Below, one piece after another: positions 1 to 8,471 of a stretch of DNA of 14,731 nt. The DNA lies in contig JAHBMJ010002888.1 of the NCBI GenBank assembly GCA_018398765.1, positions 1-14,731 of the forward strand, given 5' to 3'. This DNA comes from Chromera velia. Lineage: Eukaryota; Sar; Chromeraceae. Positions within the stretch are counted from its first letter, which is position 1; each line of letters starts with the position of its first letter. The position numbers were made by a program, and so were the translations under genes. Under the pieces are notes generated by a model that was not told where the DNA came from, did not search any database, and saw only the letters and a list, made by a program, of their open reading frames with translations.

Positions 1-1092
1 AGGACCTTGAATGGACGGATGCATAGAGCCGCGCATGCGTGAGATAACAAACGACCACAGCCCTGACTGCGTAAACACACCAGGACTTGCATGCTTAATG
101 TCTTTGGTGTTCGTCTTGACGGCACTCAACCAACGAAAGCGAACGGTGCACCACTCAAACACAACAGACTCAGAACGAGAAACAGCAAAAGCAAAAATAC
201 CAAAACGACCGTGAGGACGGATGGATTTGACTCGTTCAGTGGGAGAAAACACGACAGGGTCACCGGGCATGAGAGAAATGTCTAGCACTTTACCCGTTGA
301 GAGGCGCAAAGGAGACGCCTTCCGGTAGGTAGCAGTGCGGTTATATGCCCATTCAACACAAAGGCAGAGAAGAGGAACAAAACGCAAAGGAAGACCCCAA
401 GTTGCAACAAGAGAAGCCATACCAGAACGCAAAACTGTCCACCACTTCTCCATTGAACCGCGAGAAGAGTGAGAAGCAAACGGACGAACGACCGTGCCCA
501 CGCGATCTAGAACCGCACGGACATCTCCCTCAACAATTCCCTTTTCGTTATCACAGCAAAGAAGCTTGAAGGCACCGTGAGTGAGATTCCACTCATTCAC
601 GAAGGGAAGCAAGTCCTTGCCTGCCCGAGAAGGAGACGGACGGCACTGCACAACCCCCGAACGGAGATCGACAAGAGCAAAGAAAATCAACCTGCCATAT
701 GGAGTTGAACCATATACAGGGTCCAAATCTGAGAGAAACATCAGATCCGTCCATCCTTCTTCTAAAAAGGAACGAGGAAAGGAAGACTTGGGATCGGAAG
801 GATCACAAGAGCGGAAAGACTTGTTTACAGCATGAACTCGATCACACGAGACGCACCAGGGAAGAACAGAAAGAAGCTTTCTTTTTGGAATGGAAAGAAA
901 CTGAGTGTTGCCCTGCTCCTTCCATGTGTCAATCAAACGAGAAAGAGAGGGATGGATGTGTCTGTAATGCTGCATGAGGATAGAGTTTCGTACAGACACA
1001 GGCACACGAGTTGCGTCAAGTAGAAACGGACCAGAGGTGTCCGGGCCTTGACGTGTGCGCGCAGCAGCAGCACGATCAATGTGAGAAGGGAC
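1..1092 (-). CDS. Integrase region of copia-like polyprotein (second exon, 3'-partial)
   Basis: An uninterrupted frame of 364 codons runs from the splice acceptor at 1092 to the window edge. It first shows a pre-integrase zinc-binding module: histidine codons at 967-969 and 952-954 give H-x4-H, followed by C-x2-C at 853-855 and 844-846, as in the GAG-pre-integrase domain of copia elements. The integrase core follows. The candidate catalytic residues are Asp at 727-729 (context FLSDLDP), Asp at 550-552 (context CCDNEKG) and Glu at 448-450 (context RGSMEKWW). After these comes the NR....SPL.LSTGK stretch typical of copia integrases, then a basic C-terminal region. The second Asp and the Glu are separated by 33 residues rather than the usual 35. 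There is no ATG at the 5' end, which fits translation only as a fusion to the upstream protease. The frame continues past position 1, presumably into reverse transcriptase. Confidence 0.88.
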
Positions 1093-1331
1093 CTGTATGA
1101 ATGTGAGAAGAGAGAGTCAAAAAGAACAAAGTGAATGCAGCGGTAATTCTATTCAGACGAGGTCCTGCCTTTCTCTATTCGCTCCAGCCCTTACATGTAT
1201 TCACCCCACCACCCATTGCTGGCTCCGTTGTGGTTCAAAGGGTATTCACAAATCGGCTGACTTGGCATTCAGAGAAAGCACAGAAGTTACGGCACTCGAA
1301 GTCCCCTCAGTTCTATTCAGAACCCACTGAC
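1093..1331 (-). other. Probable spliceosomal intron joining protease and integrase frames
   Basis: On the minus strand the protease frame reaches AAG followed by GTCAGT at 1331-1326. If unspliced, it stops at a TGA (1317-1319) after four further codons, and more stops follow. The other end is a pyrimidine-rich tract finishing in ATACAG at 1098-1093. Removing the 239 nt joins a phase-0 donor to a phase-0 acceptor and fuses ...LAQK to VPSHID... in frame. GTCAGT/GTCAGG-type donors are also used by the methyltransferase gene in this window, so such sites are plausible for this genome. The alternative is a degenerate or non-coding linker containing stop codons. No transcript evidence is available here. 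Confidence 0.68.
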
Positions 1332-3120
1332 CTTTTGCGCAAGAACGGAAGTCGTGAAAGGAAAGTCTGCGCTCAGAGAAGCGCTCGTGAGCTTGGCCTT
1401 CACGATGTCTCTGTTGGAAGTCACGATTGCCGCATACCCAGACAAGCGACAGATCTGTGGAGTCGACAAGAGCACGTGCTTGGCCCCGGGGTGGTCAGTA
1501 AGATTCCCCACGAGACGAACCACGGACTCATGACCCGCAGTCAGTAGAATCCGAACCTCGATGATCGCTCTCTCGTTGCAGATCACGCCCCCCCCCTCTC
1601 TTGCCCCAAAGGCCTCCATGTACACGGACCGATGAGGCCATTGGTACACAATGCACTCAGAAACCTCTGAGAGAGGAAAGAGAGAGAAGGAACACTCGGT
1701 GTCTATGTAGAGCTTGATGCCGTTGTTGGTGTTCAGGCGGAAAGCAACCTCCTCTCCAGAATCCTCGGAGAGAACGAAGGCCATCCGCGCGCGTTCGTAT
1801 GAGGTGTCGAACCCATCCGAGTCTCTCTCACCGAGTTCGATGCAGTGAGAGAACCTGGCGATGAACTCCTCTTTGTCGAAGTCAGCAGCCTGTGAATCCT
1901 CAACAGTCCCGTCCTCGTCCTCCTCTTCTTCGTCATCCTCAGTATCTCCATCTCCTGCGTGTGCACGTCGGACACGCTGCTGTGAGTGCTTCTTCTTCTC
2001 GCCCTTCTTGTTCTTCTTCCCCCCAGTCATCTTCAGGTAGGTATCCGCAACGGCTTCAGCAAAGCGAGCAGAAGAGAAAGACTTCCCCCCCTTATGCTGC
2101 TGAGAACCAGAGCCACCAGAGGAAGAAGAGGAGCTCATCTGCCCCCTGCCCCTCTGACGGTCTCCTTGGAATCCTGCCCAATACCTTCCCTTCTTCTTGT
2201 CCTTATTGATCTGCCATCCCCTGTACTTCTTGGAAAAGTTCTCCAACTTGTAGACGGTCTCCTCCGACACCTGGTGGAGGTTCAACTGGGTAGTGTCGAG
2301 CAGACAGGCCGTCTCCGCAATGGCTGCCTCCAGTCCATTGGGTATGGAGATGTTCGGGGAGGTTGGCACGGTGAAGGTCTTTGTGGTGGTCCCGTTGGAG
2401 ACAGAGAGCATACCGAAGGTCACAGAGGGAATCCAGACGTTCCGGTTGATCCGATCCACAGAATCGAACCTGCCCAGAATGTTTGCAATGAACTCCTTCT
2501 GGAAGGTGAAAGAGGATCTCACCGGCCTATCCTTCCCGTCTACCTGTTTGGTGCCCCAGGACGCAGCAAGCTTCCGGATGTCATCAGGAATACACTTCCA
2601 GAAGCGGATACCAAGAAGTCTGTCAGAAAACTTCAGGCCCACCCTGTCCAAGGAAGCGACATCGTTGATGGCAGAGAAGGCGTTCATCGACTCGCGAAGA
2701 GACAATTTTGAAAGAGTTCTTTGACGTAAAGACAAAAAGAAACCAGAGGGCATCAGCCAGAAGCTCATACTCTCGGTCTCCATCGATCTTCTTGTCAATG
2801 CTCTCAATGACATCCACGTAAGTTTCAGTCGCCCACTTTCTCATCTTGGTGAGGTGCGCTTCATCAGTATCTCCGGACGCCTTTGCAGGAGCTCGCTTGG
2901 TGGCATCGGCAAGTATCTTCTCGACAACTGAATACAAAGCACTGTCTACGTCAAGAAAGAGAATATAAAGTGATGGTCCGATGTTTGACAAACCGGACAG
3001 GGAAGCAATGGAGTTCACCCACAGTCTGAGAACTTTGGCATACGACTGTATGCTTTTGTAGTCAGTCCGTGAAGGTGGCCTCTTGGAGGTCCAGGTGATC
3101 TTGACCTCCTTAGCAGACAT
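1317..3120 (-). CDS. Gag-protease polyprotein of copia-like element, with internal frame change
   Basis: The ATG at 3120 is the first after an in-frame TAA at 3175-3177. The first frame (165 codons to 2623) is Lys-rich and helical. Near 2690-2730 the continuation moves by +1 into a second frame that is open from 2813 to the TGA at 1317-1319, or to the splice donor at 1331. Joined, the product is roughly 600 residues. Order: helical Gag domain; a Gly/Ser/Arg-rich linker (about 2190-2060); a Lys-rich basic stretch and a run of Asp/Glu (about 2030-1900); then an aspartic-protease motif, YIDTECSFSLFP, with the catalytic Asp codon at 1701-1703. No CCHC zinc knuckle is present. The canonical glycine of D-T/S-G is Glu here. 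The frame change may be a one-base lesion or a programmed +1 shift. Gag identity rests on position and composition; the protease rests on the motif and its place before the integrase. Confidence 0.78.
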
Positions 3121-3700
3121 CTCTACGTATTCAGGAAGCGAAGGGAAAGGAATGACTGGAGCTTGGATGAGAGCTTACTGTTAACCGCAGAATAAACTAA
3201 GTAGCTCAGTAATGGGCAGAGATTATGATCAGAAGAAGTGTCAGTCCTCAGTCAATCACACAGAACAGATGAATCAAATGAATCCTGTGAAAAACTCAAT
3301 CGCATGGAAAATAAATCGCTCGAAATGCGCACATGCATGGATCAACCCGCGCGATTATTCGACCCGCGGCGAATAATCGTCCCGCGCACAAGATGCGCAC
3401 AGGAGGCCCCAGTCCGGCCTAAAGCGCGGCGCGGCACGGCGGCAGTACCCCGATCTTCAACTGACTTACTACTCAGCTTCAGTCTTAGCTTTCAGACCGC
3501 TTCAGACTTAGTTAATATTATTATAACTCTTGTACGTTTGGCTGATAGACTGTCTATCGCTTTAATATGTAAACAAACTGTTTGTTGGTTAAACTCCTTT
3601 GAGAATGCATGCAAGGGCACATATATAAATATACATAAGGGCCTTTCATCCCCTTCCTTCCCTCAACCCCCACCTCAGGCAGGAAGTTGAACACTGCCAG
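3121..3700 (-). other. Leader and presumed 5' LTR of the copia-like element
   Basis: This non-coding stretch lies directly upstream of the Gag ATG and should contain the 5' LTR and primer binding site. I found no clear TGG-starting primer binding site and no paired TG/CA ends. The 3' LTR needed to define the boundaries is outside the window. The stretch holds a GC-rich core with a strong palindrome (separate entry), an AT-rich TATA-like segment at 3620-3635, and a pyrimidine tract on the plus strand at 3641-3672. Confidence 0.4.
3345..3386. repeat. Palindrome within three phased CCCGCG motifs
   Basis: GATTATTCG at 3353-3361 and CGAATAATC at 3370-3378 form a perfect 9-bp inverted repeat with an 8-nt centre. 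CCCGCG occurs at 3346-3351, 3363-3368 and 3381-3386, before, inside and after the palindrome, at spacings of 17 and 18 bp. The block is GC-rich within AT-rich surroundings. It could be an LTR enhancer or protein-binding array, or an RNA hairpin in the leader. Confidence 0.7.
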
Positions 3701-4090
3701 GAACAAGCACGTCATAGTGATCAAATCTCAGCTAATCTGTAAACTAAAATTTTTGAAATAAAAAATATATATATCTTTGTTTAAAACATTTATTTTTTTT
3801 GTACATATTTTTTTTATTTTTATATCATTTCCAAAAAAGTTTTTTTTTTGAGTGCCAAAAAAGCTAAACAAGAAAAATATTTCGTTTTTTTGTATAATAT
3901 ATAATTTTCAGCTTCCCTAACGTCTTCATTTTCCAGGTACCCCTCAAAAAATTACGAAAAAACTGAATATTATACAAACCATTTTTAGCCTCATTTTATT
4001 TATTCGAATAATATTTATTTATATTGTCTCACGTCTAGATCCTATCCTACTATATAATTTTTAAAACGCTCCATCTGCAATCCATCTGCA
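3700..4090. other. AT-rich low-complexity spacer, no gene
   Basis: The stretch is dominated by A/T homopolymers and TATA-like runs. No coding frame or structured RNA could be supported. Confidence 0.7.
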
Positions 4091-4165
4091 TGTAGGTGTT
4101 TGAGCGACCTCTCGACGGTGCAAGTTGAGGCTCAGCAGTGGACCACGAGGCAACCCAGAACATAA

Positions 4166-4190
4166 ATCCTATCCTATCCTATCCTATCCT
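4166..4190. repeat. (ATCCT)5 pentanucleotide microsatellite
   Basis: Five perfect ATCCT units are present. A shorter version (ATCCTATCCTA) occurs about 130 bp upstream, around 4040-4050, which suggests local slippage or a pair of related repeats. Confidence 0.9.
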
Positions 4191-4252
4191 AAAACTCAAG
4201 AGAAAAAGGCTTAAGATCAGATTCTAGCCACACAGATTATCAGCTGCGTGCA

Positions 4253-4285
4253 TGCTGACACATATGGAGGAACAAGAAGCTGTTG
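4253..4285 (+). repeat. Dispersed repeat, copy 1
   Basis: This 33-nt segment (beginning TGCTGACACATATGGAGG) matches the reverse complement of 5988-6020 at 31 of 33 positions, and the similarity continues weakly a few bases upstream. The two copies are about 1.7 kb apart in opposite orientation, as expected for copies of a small mobile or repeated element. The nearby open frames here share a short translated stretch with those around copy 2, which is explained by the DNA repeat rather than by protein homology. Confidence 0.8.
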
Positions 4286-4690
4286 TTTCATTGATATTGG
4301 AGGAAATCCCTTTCTTTTCTGTGTTCCTGAAGCCTCATTTTTATGTGCCCACGTGTTTGTTGGTGATACAAGAGAAGAACGATTTTCTCTAGTTTCACTT
4401 GACAGCTTGTCAGAGAACTGGAAGAGTATTTTGCACGCCAAAGAGACCAGCAGCACCTTTGCTAAGATACATACACGCTGCATGTGCGCACTCGAGCAAG
4501 TTGAAGAAGAGGGTGTTGCGTGGTCATTTTCTGCATGCAATGATGTATTATGTTGGTCCAAGGGAACTGCTTGAGTACACTATGAGAGATCTGATCGATG
4601 AGCTCGGCAGATTTGGATACTCGCGCAAAGTGTGCTTAAGCAGTGCAAAGGATGTCTTCTATATGTTGTTTCGTCTTCCTTTGCCTGTTG
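4286..4690 (+). other. Unassigned stretch with short open frames
   Basis: Both strands carry open frames of about 100 codons. One plus-strand frame ends at 4695 and reads fairly like protein in its second half (around 4550-4660, YYVGPRELLEYTMRDLIDEL). I do not recognise it and see no convincing splice structure. It could be an exon remnant or chance. I do not call a gene. Confidence 0.2.
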
Positions 4691-4691
4691 C

Positions 4692-4715
4692 ATGATGATG
4701 ATGATGATGATGATG
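4692..4715. repeat. (ATG)8 trinucleotide microsatellite
   Basis: Eight perfect ATG units are present, (CAT)8 on the minus strand. They sit at the edge of a non-repetitive block that may be a non-LTR element tail. Confidence 0.9.
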
Positions 4716-4880
4716 TATAGGGTTAAAGCCGGTGAGCCGTATAGACTCTGGCTAACCTAAAGCGTCATACATAGAGTTAAACTTTCGACTTAGGCCCCAC
4801 TGGGGTAAATTGAATCGATGGGAGCCTGACCGGGGTGAGGAGGCGGATGGAAGTGGAGGGTGGCTCCACCTCTAAGCAAA
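4692..4880 (-). mobile_element. Possible LINE/SINE 3' tail ending in (CAT)n
   Basis: On the minus strand a moderately GC-rich, non-coding block (including GGCTCACCGGCTTTAACCC) runs directly into (CAT)8. Non-LTR retroelements of several clades end in such short tandem repeats instead of poly(A). The upstream boundary and target-site duplication could not be located, so both the extent and the call are tentative. Confidence 0.3.
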
Positions 4881-5177
4881 CAGGCTTTTACTTCATCTGG
4901 TAGTTCTCTTACAGACTAAGTTACAACACGCTCTCTATTCTACCCTTGAGACGATCGAGGACTGCCTGCATTTCGCCCAGAAGAGGGTCCCCATGACCGA
5001 TCAAGGCGCCAGAACAGCACTGGTACGCCCAAGCGGAGGGGGAAACGAGAAGGAAAAGGAAAAAACAAGTACCTCAGGGAGAACAGAAAGGACGGAGATG
5101 GACTCCTCTGTTTCTGTGTTTTTTTTTTCCCCCAAAGGTCATGGGCCAGTGAGATTCCTTCTGTCAGTTCATGTTAG

Positions 5178-5203
5178 TTAGAGGTCTGTCAGATGACCTC
5201 TAA
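5178..5203. repeat. Perfect 9-bp inverted repeat, 8-nt loop
   Basis: TTAGAGGTC at 5178-5186 pairs with GACCTCTAA at 5195-5203. It could be a hairpin or a dyad binding site. No gene adjoins it closely enough to assign a role. Confidence 0.75.
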
Positions 5204-5713
5204 AGAAAATCACCCGAGGCGGAACGGAAGGAGACGGAGTGAGAAAAAGATCAGAACTCCCAATCTCCTTTGATTCCCTATCTTTTCTGCCAAAGACGTA
5301 CAAGCAAAGGTTTCTTTCTCAGTTTAGTTCCTACAGTTCGGTCAGTTTAGTCAGTTCGGTCGGTTCATCCCTGAGGCACGACTTGTTTTCCAGGGGAGTG
5401 AAATTGCGAGTAGTAAGTATGATAAAGAAATTCAAAAAAGGGAGAAAAAGGGAGAAAAAGAATGGAGAAGCCATACGTAGCATGCACCCTGCTCCCAGAC
5501 CCGCTTGTGAACTGTACGAGCATGAGCGCCCCGTGTGCCCCCCCGTACCCGTGCAGGCTCGAGCCCGTCACCTCCCACCGCCTCCTACACTCACACGAGG
5601 GGTGCCATCCGAGCCCCACAGCCTGGGCCTCTTGCGGTTGTCCGTCTCATGTTTCCTCCCCATATACTTTTCGCTCACCCCCCGATTGATTCCATTCCAC
5701 TCTTGTTTGTTCA

Positions 5714-5733
5714 TCAATCAATCAATCAATCAA
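5714..5733. repeat. (TCAA)5 microsatellite
   Basis: Five perfect TCAA units are present. The same motif in longer form, (ATCA)11, lies at 7601-7644. Confidence 0.9.
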
Positions 5734-5842
5734 TTGGATAACATACACTCGGACTGACATAACGAAATATTCCCCTCAAAAATAAGTATGGTCGTCAAGA
5801 GTGAACAACGACGGGGAAAGAGTGAGAGGAAGTGAGGGAAAA

Positions 5843-5846
<4 letters not shown>

Positions 5847-5874
<28 letters not shown>
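5847..5874. repeat. (GAAA)7 microsatellite
   Basis: Seven perfect GAAA units lie within a wider purine-rich stretch. The open frames over it on both strands are repeat artefacts. Confidence 0.9.
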
Positions 5875-5876
<2 letters not shown>

Positions 5877-5946
5877 AGGATAGACTAAGGGAACACACAC
5901 AGCTACTTACGAAGGCAATTGGAGATCGCCCATGCATACATGATTG

Positions 5947-5997
5947 GAAGCTGTTGGTGTCGCCAGGCCGTGTTGGCCCGGTGACGCCAACAGCTTC
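5947..5997. repeat. Long imperfect hairpin (23-nt arms, 5-nt loop)
   Basis: The arm at 5947-5969 (beginning GAAGCTGTTGG) is complementary to 5975-5997 at 20 of 23 positions, and two of the three exceptions would be G-U pairs in the plus-strand RNA. The same core, AAGCTGTTGGCGTCA, recurs directly at 6064-6078. The right arm overlaps copy 2 of the dispersed repeat at 5988-6020. It may be a small inverted-repeat element or a hairpin RNA precursor. Confidence 0.75.
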
Positions 5998-6020
5998 TCG
6001 TTCCTCCATGTGTGTCAGCA
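5988..6020 (-). repeat. Dispersed repeat, copy 2
   Basis: In reverse complement this matches 4253-4285 at 31 of 33 positions. Unlike copy 1, it is continuous with a hairpin arm on its downstream side. Confidence 0.8.
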
Positions 6021-6079
6021 TACACTGCGTGCATGCTGCCACACACTGCATCACAGTGACTCAAAGCTGTTGGCGTCAT

Positions 6080-7380
6080 GTGTGTGTCTCTTTTTGCGGT
6101 CAAACGCATGCATGTATACGTAAGCGAAAATAATTTGCGTGCGCGCGCGTGCAACCATAAAAATCAATTAGTATATGTGTATGAAATGTGTACGACCATT
6201 GTGATTGACCCAAACCAGACGTCTTCTTTCAGCTAGTTTGTCAGATTGAAGCATCTTTACATCGGACAGTCACAAAGACAAAGACCGTGAAAGAAGGTAT
6301 AGCGCAGTGAAGTACCTGTAGCCTAATCTCCTTCCAAAAACTATACTTTAGATCATCAGGTCTAGGCTCCGCACTATATAAAAAAAAATAATAAAAGAAG
6401 AGAAAAAGTGTTTTTTTATAAATTTTTTTTTTAATTTATCATGACATTCAATAGGCAAACAACTGTTGTTTAAGTATTGCAAGAGTGTTGCACGGGGTGT
6501 TGCGTTAAAAACTGTATACTTTTCAGTTGATAAATAAAAAAAAAATAAAAGATTGGAAACTTTTTTTTTTTTTTTAATGAAGTGCAGAGCCTATATAGCA
6601 TCAGGTACGATTAAACCAATTATTTTTTCATTTTTATTAGATAAGCTGAACTGAACTAAGAAATGATGAATGATTAAACTAGTACATAAAATAGCATGAA
6701 ATTCAGCTCCCTGTAGTCTATGTAACCTGGACCACTGCCATGTTCATGTTCACCTAGATGTTCACTCTAGTGTTCACTAAGGGGTTAATGATTTTTTCGT
6801 CCGGCTACGTATACGTTTCATTGATTTTTTACTGAGACAACGTCAATTCTTTTAATTTCTTTAAGACCATTGGAATCAAAACCGCGACAACTATCGCGAC
6901 AAATGTCTAACTACGAACTGCATGAGTGCTGAATTGATCTTAATTGATTACAAATGGCCAGCGGTGGGACAAGAACGTAAATTCCTCGCACATGCACGCA
7001 CACACGCATGCAAACGGCAAGATGGAGCCTTTCATTGGCCTGCTCTTTGCTGGACGGGCTCCCATTGGTGCACTGCCAGGACGGCTGCTTTCCCTTCTGG
7101 GCCGGTCGCATTGAAGTCTCTTGCTTGTATCAAGACGTGACTATCGAATGCAACTTTATCAGGGAGAGTGAATCTAAATTCCAGATTGACGTGGAAGAGG
7201 ACTGCGATAGACAAAAGAATGATAATCTGCAGAGATGGACATTGCCTGTTTCCTCTCCCATCTGACTATTTGTCTGCCTCTCTCTCTCTCTCTTTCTTTC
7301 TCTCTGTGTGAGCCTTTCATCCACTTCGAATAGGCCTTCCTCAACAGTGCCTCGATCAGAGTTCTGTCTCTCTCACTCTC
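6080..7380. other. Intergenic stretch: AT-rich core, then 3' flank of the methyltransferase
   Basis: 6330-6680 is AT-rich with A and T homopolymers. 6740-6780 holds four TGTTCA motifs at short spacing. 6900-7265 has overlapping open frames of 60-95 codons on both strands, none recognisable. 7279-7308 is a CT-rich tract. Positions below 7383 should include the 3' UTR of the minus-strand methyltransferase gene. I saw no AATAAA close to its stop codon on that strand. Confidence 0.5.
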
Positions 7381-7382
7381 TG

Positions 7383-7600
7383 TCACTTGATGGCCTTTGC
7401 AATCAGGCAGCCCTGTCCTTCCTGCCGCACGTCGACCTTCGAGAACCCCGCGGCACTGCAATCAATCAAGCAGATACAAGAGAGGAAAAGAAGAAGAGAA
7501 ACAAAAAGAAGAATATAGATCAGCGACATGAGAGCCACACAGACAGAAAACAAACAACCAACGGAACATGCATGCAAGCAATCTGTGAGACAACAAAGCC

Positions 7601-7644
<44 letters not shown>

Positions 7645-8420
7645 GGGATGGAAGGATGGAAGGAAGGAAGAAAGGAAGGAGAAACAATAGAGTCGTAGAA
7701 GGGACGACGCAACGATCGGGGGAAAAGGAAAAAAAAACCATGGGTGAAAGAGTCCAAATCTGAAGACTAGATCACGACCTTCATGTACATTCAAGCCAAT
7801 CTCACAAAACATCCAGGAACCACTGCTCCGATGGAACCCTCCTCTGAGGGCTGCGCACAAGACGCCCTGCCTGCCTGCCTGGCAGCCCGACTGACAGTAG
7901 ATACTTCTGCAATTCCTCCTTAGACTCGAAATAGAAGAAGGAAGTTCTTCGGAGGCCGGGCAGGATGCAACCGTTCCACCCGCCCACTCTGCACGCCAGT
8001 CAAGTCAAGCCAATAAGGTGATCGGGTGAGAGAACACACAAACACGAAGGAATAGAAAGGAAAGGGATCGTTAAATGAAGTTGCTCACATGCGCAATTAT
8101 TTCCTCAACCAGACCATCAGTGCAGCGGGCTGCAAAGAAGGCGACGCACCAAGAGTCACTGTCTATCTGCTCGTCAGCTCCTTCATTCTTCTCTATCCAC
8201 ATCTTCTCCAACCGCCCCCCCCCTTTGAATTCCAGTCAGCTGACTTGAATGTAGAAGCGTAGAACCTCCCCCCCTTTTTGAGGACCCGAAAGACCTCCCT
8301 TATCGATTCCTCCAGAGACGGCCAGCAGTGGAGGGCAGCCCCTGCGTGAATGGCTGCAAGCAAGCCGGACTCGCAGCGCATCAGGAGAAGTCAAAACAGG
8401 GAGAGCATCCAACCTTGAGG

Positions 8421-8471
<51 letters not shown>

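Larger units (their letters stand above)
1..3120 (-). mobile_element. Ty1/copia-order LTR retroelement, 5' part (Gag-PR-IN), truncated by window edge
   Basis: Reading on the minus strand, a Gag-like region is followed by an aspartic-protease motif, then by an H-x4-H/C-x2-C pre-integrase module and an integrase catalytic core. Protease directly followed by integrase is the Ty1/copia (Pseudoviridae) order; Ty3/gypsy elements place reverse transcriptase between them. Reverse transcriptase and RNase H would lie left of position 1 and are not seen. The coding sequence is nearly uninterrupted for 3.1 kb apart from one frame change near 2700 and a likely intron at 1093-1331, so the copy is young, still active, or under selection. 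The 5' LTR should lie between about 3180 and 3700, but I could not fix its ends. Confidence 0.85.
4881..5775. other. Intergenic stretch with simple repeats, no supported gene
   Basis: A 172-codon plus-strand frame (5239-5757) exists, but its composition changes abruptly from Ser/Lys-rich to Pro-rich and ends in a frame formed by a (TCAA)n repeat. Three other frames are also open over the GC-rich part (5460-5650). I see no family signature. The segment also holds GTCAGTT-type short repeats near 5320-5370, a duplicated GGGAGAAAAA unit near 5440-5460, and (TCAA)5 at 5714-5733. Confidence 0.4.

Noticed and set aside
1131-1547. 138-codon plus-strand frame over the protease/intron region
   Set aside because: It is antisense to the protease coding sequence and intron, with no family signature.
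2644-2703. A 60-nt intron to explain the Gag frame change
   Set aside because: The GT at 2703 and AG at 2644 would join the wrong frame, and removal would delete well-aligned helical Gag sequence.
1986-2711. 241-codon plus-strand frame opposite the Gag region
   Set aside because: It is Leu/Pro-rich and antisense to the Gag-protease frame, which has motifs and continuity. It is a shadow of that gene.
4166-4190. Telomere-like repeat
   Set aside because: (ATCCT)5 lacks the TTTAGGG/TTAGGG form and is short and internal. It is an ordinary microsatellite.
5801-6133. 110-codon plus-strand frame with Lys/Glu runs
   Set aside because: It is built on the (GAAA)7 microsatellite and the hairpin repeat, and the opposite strand is equally open.
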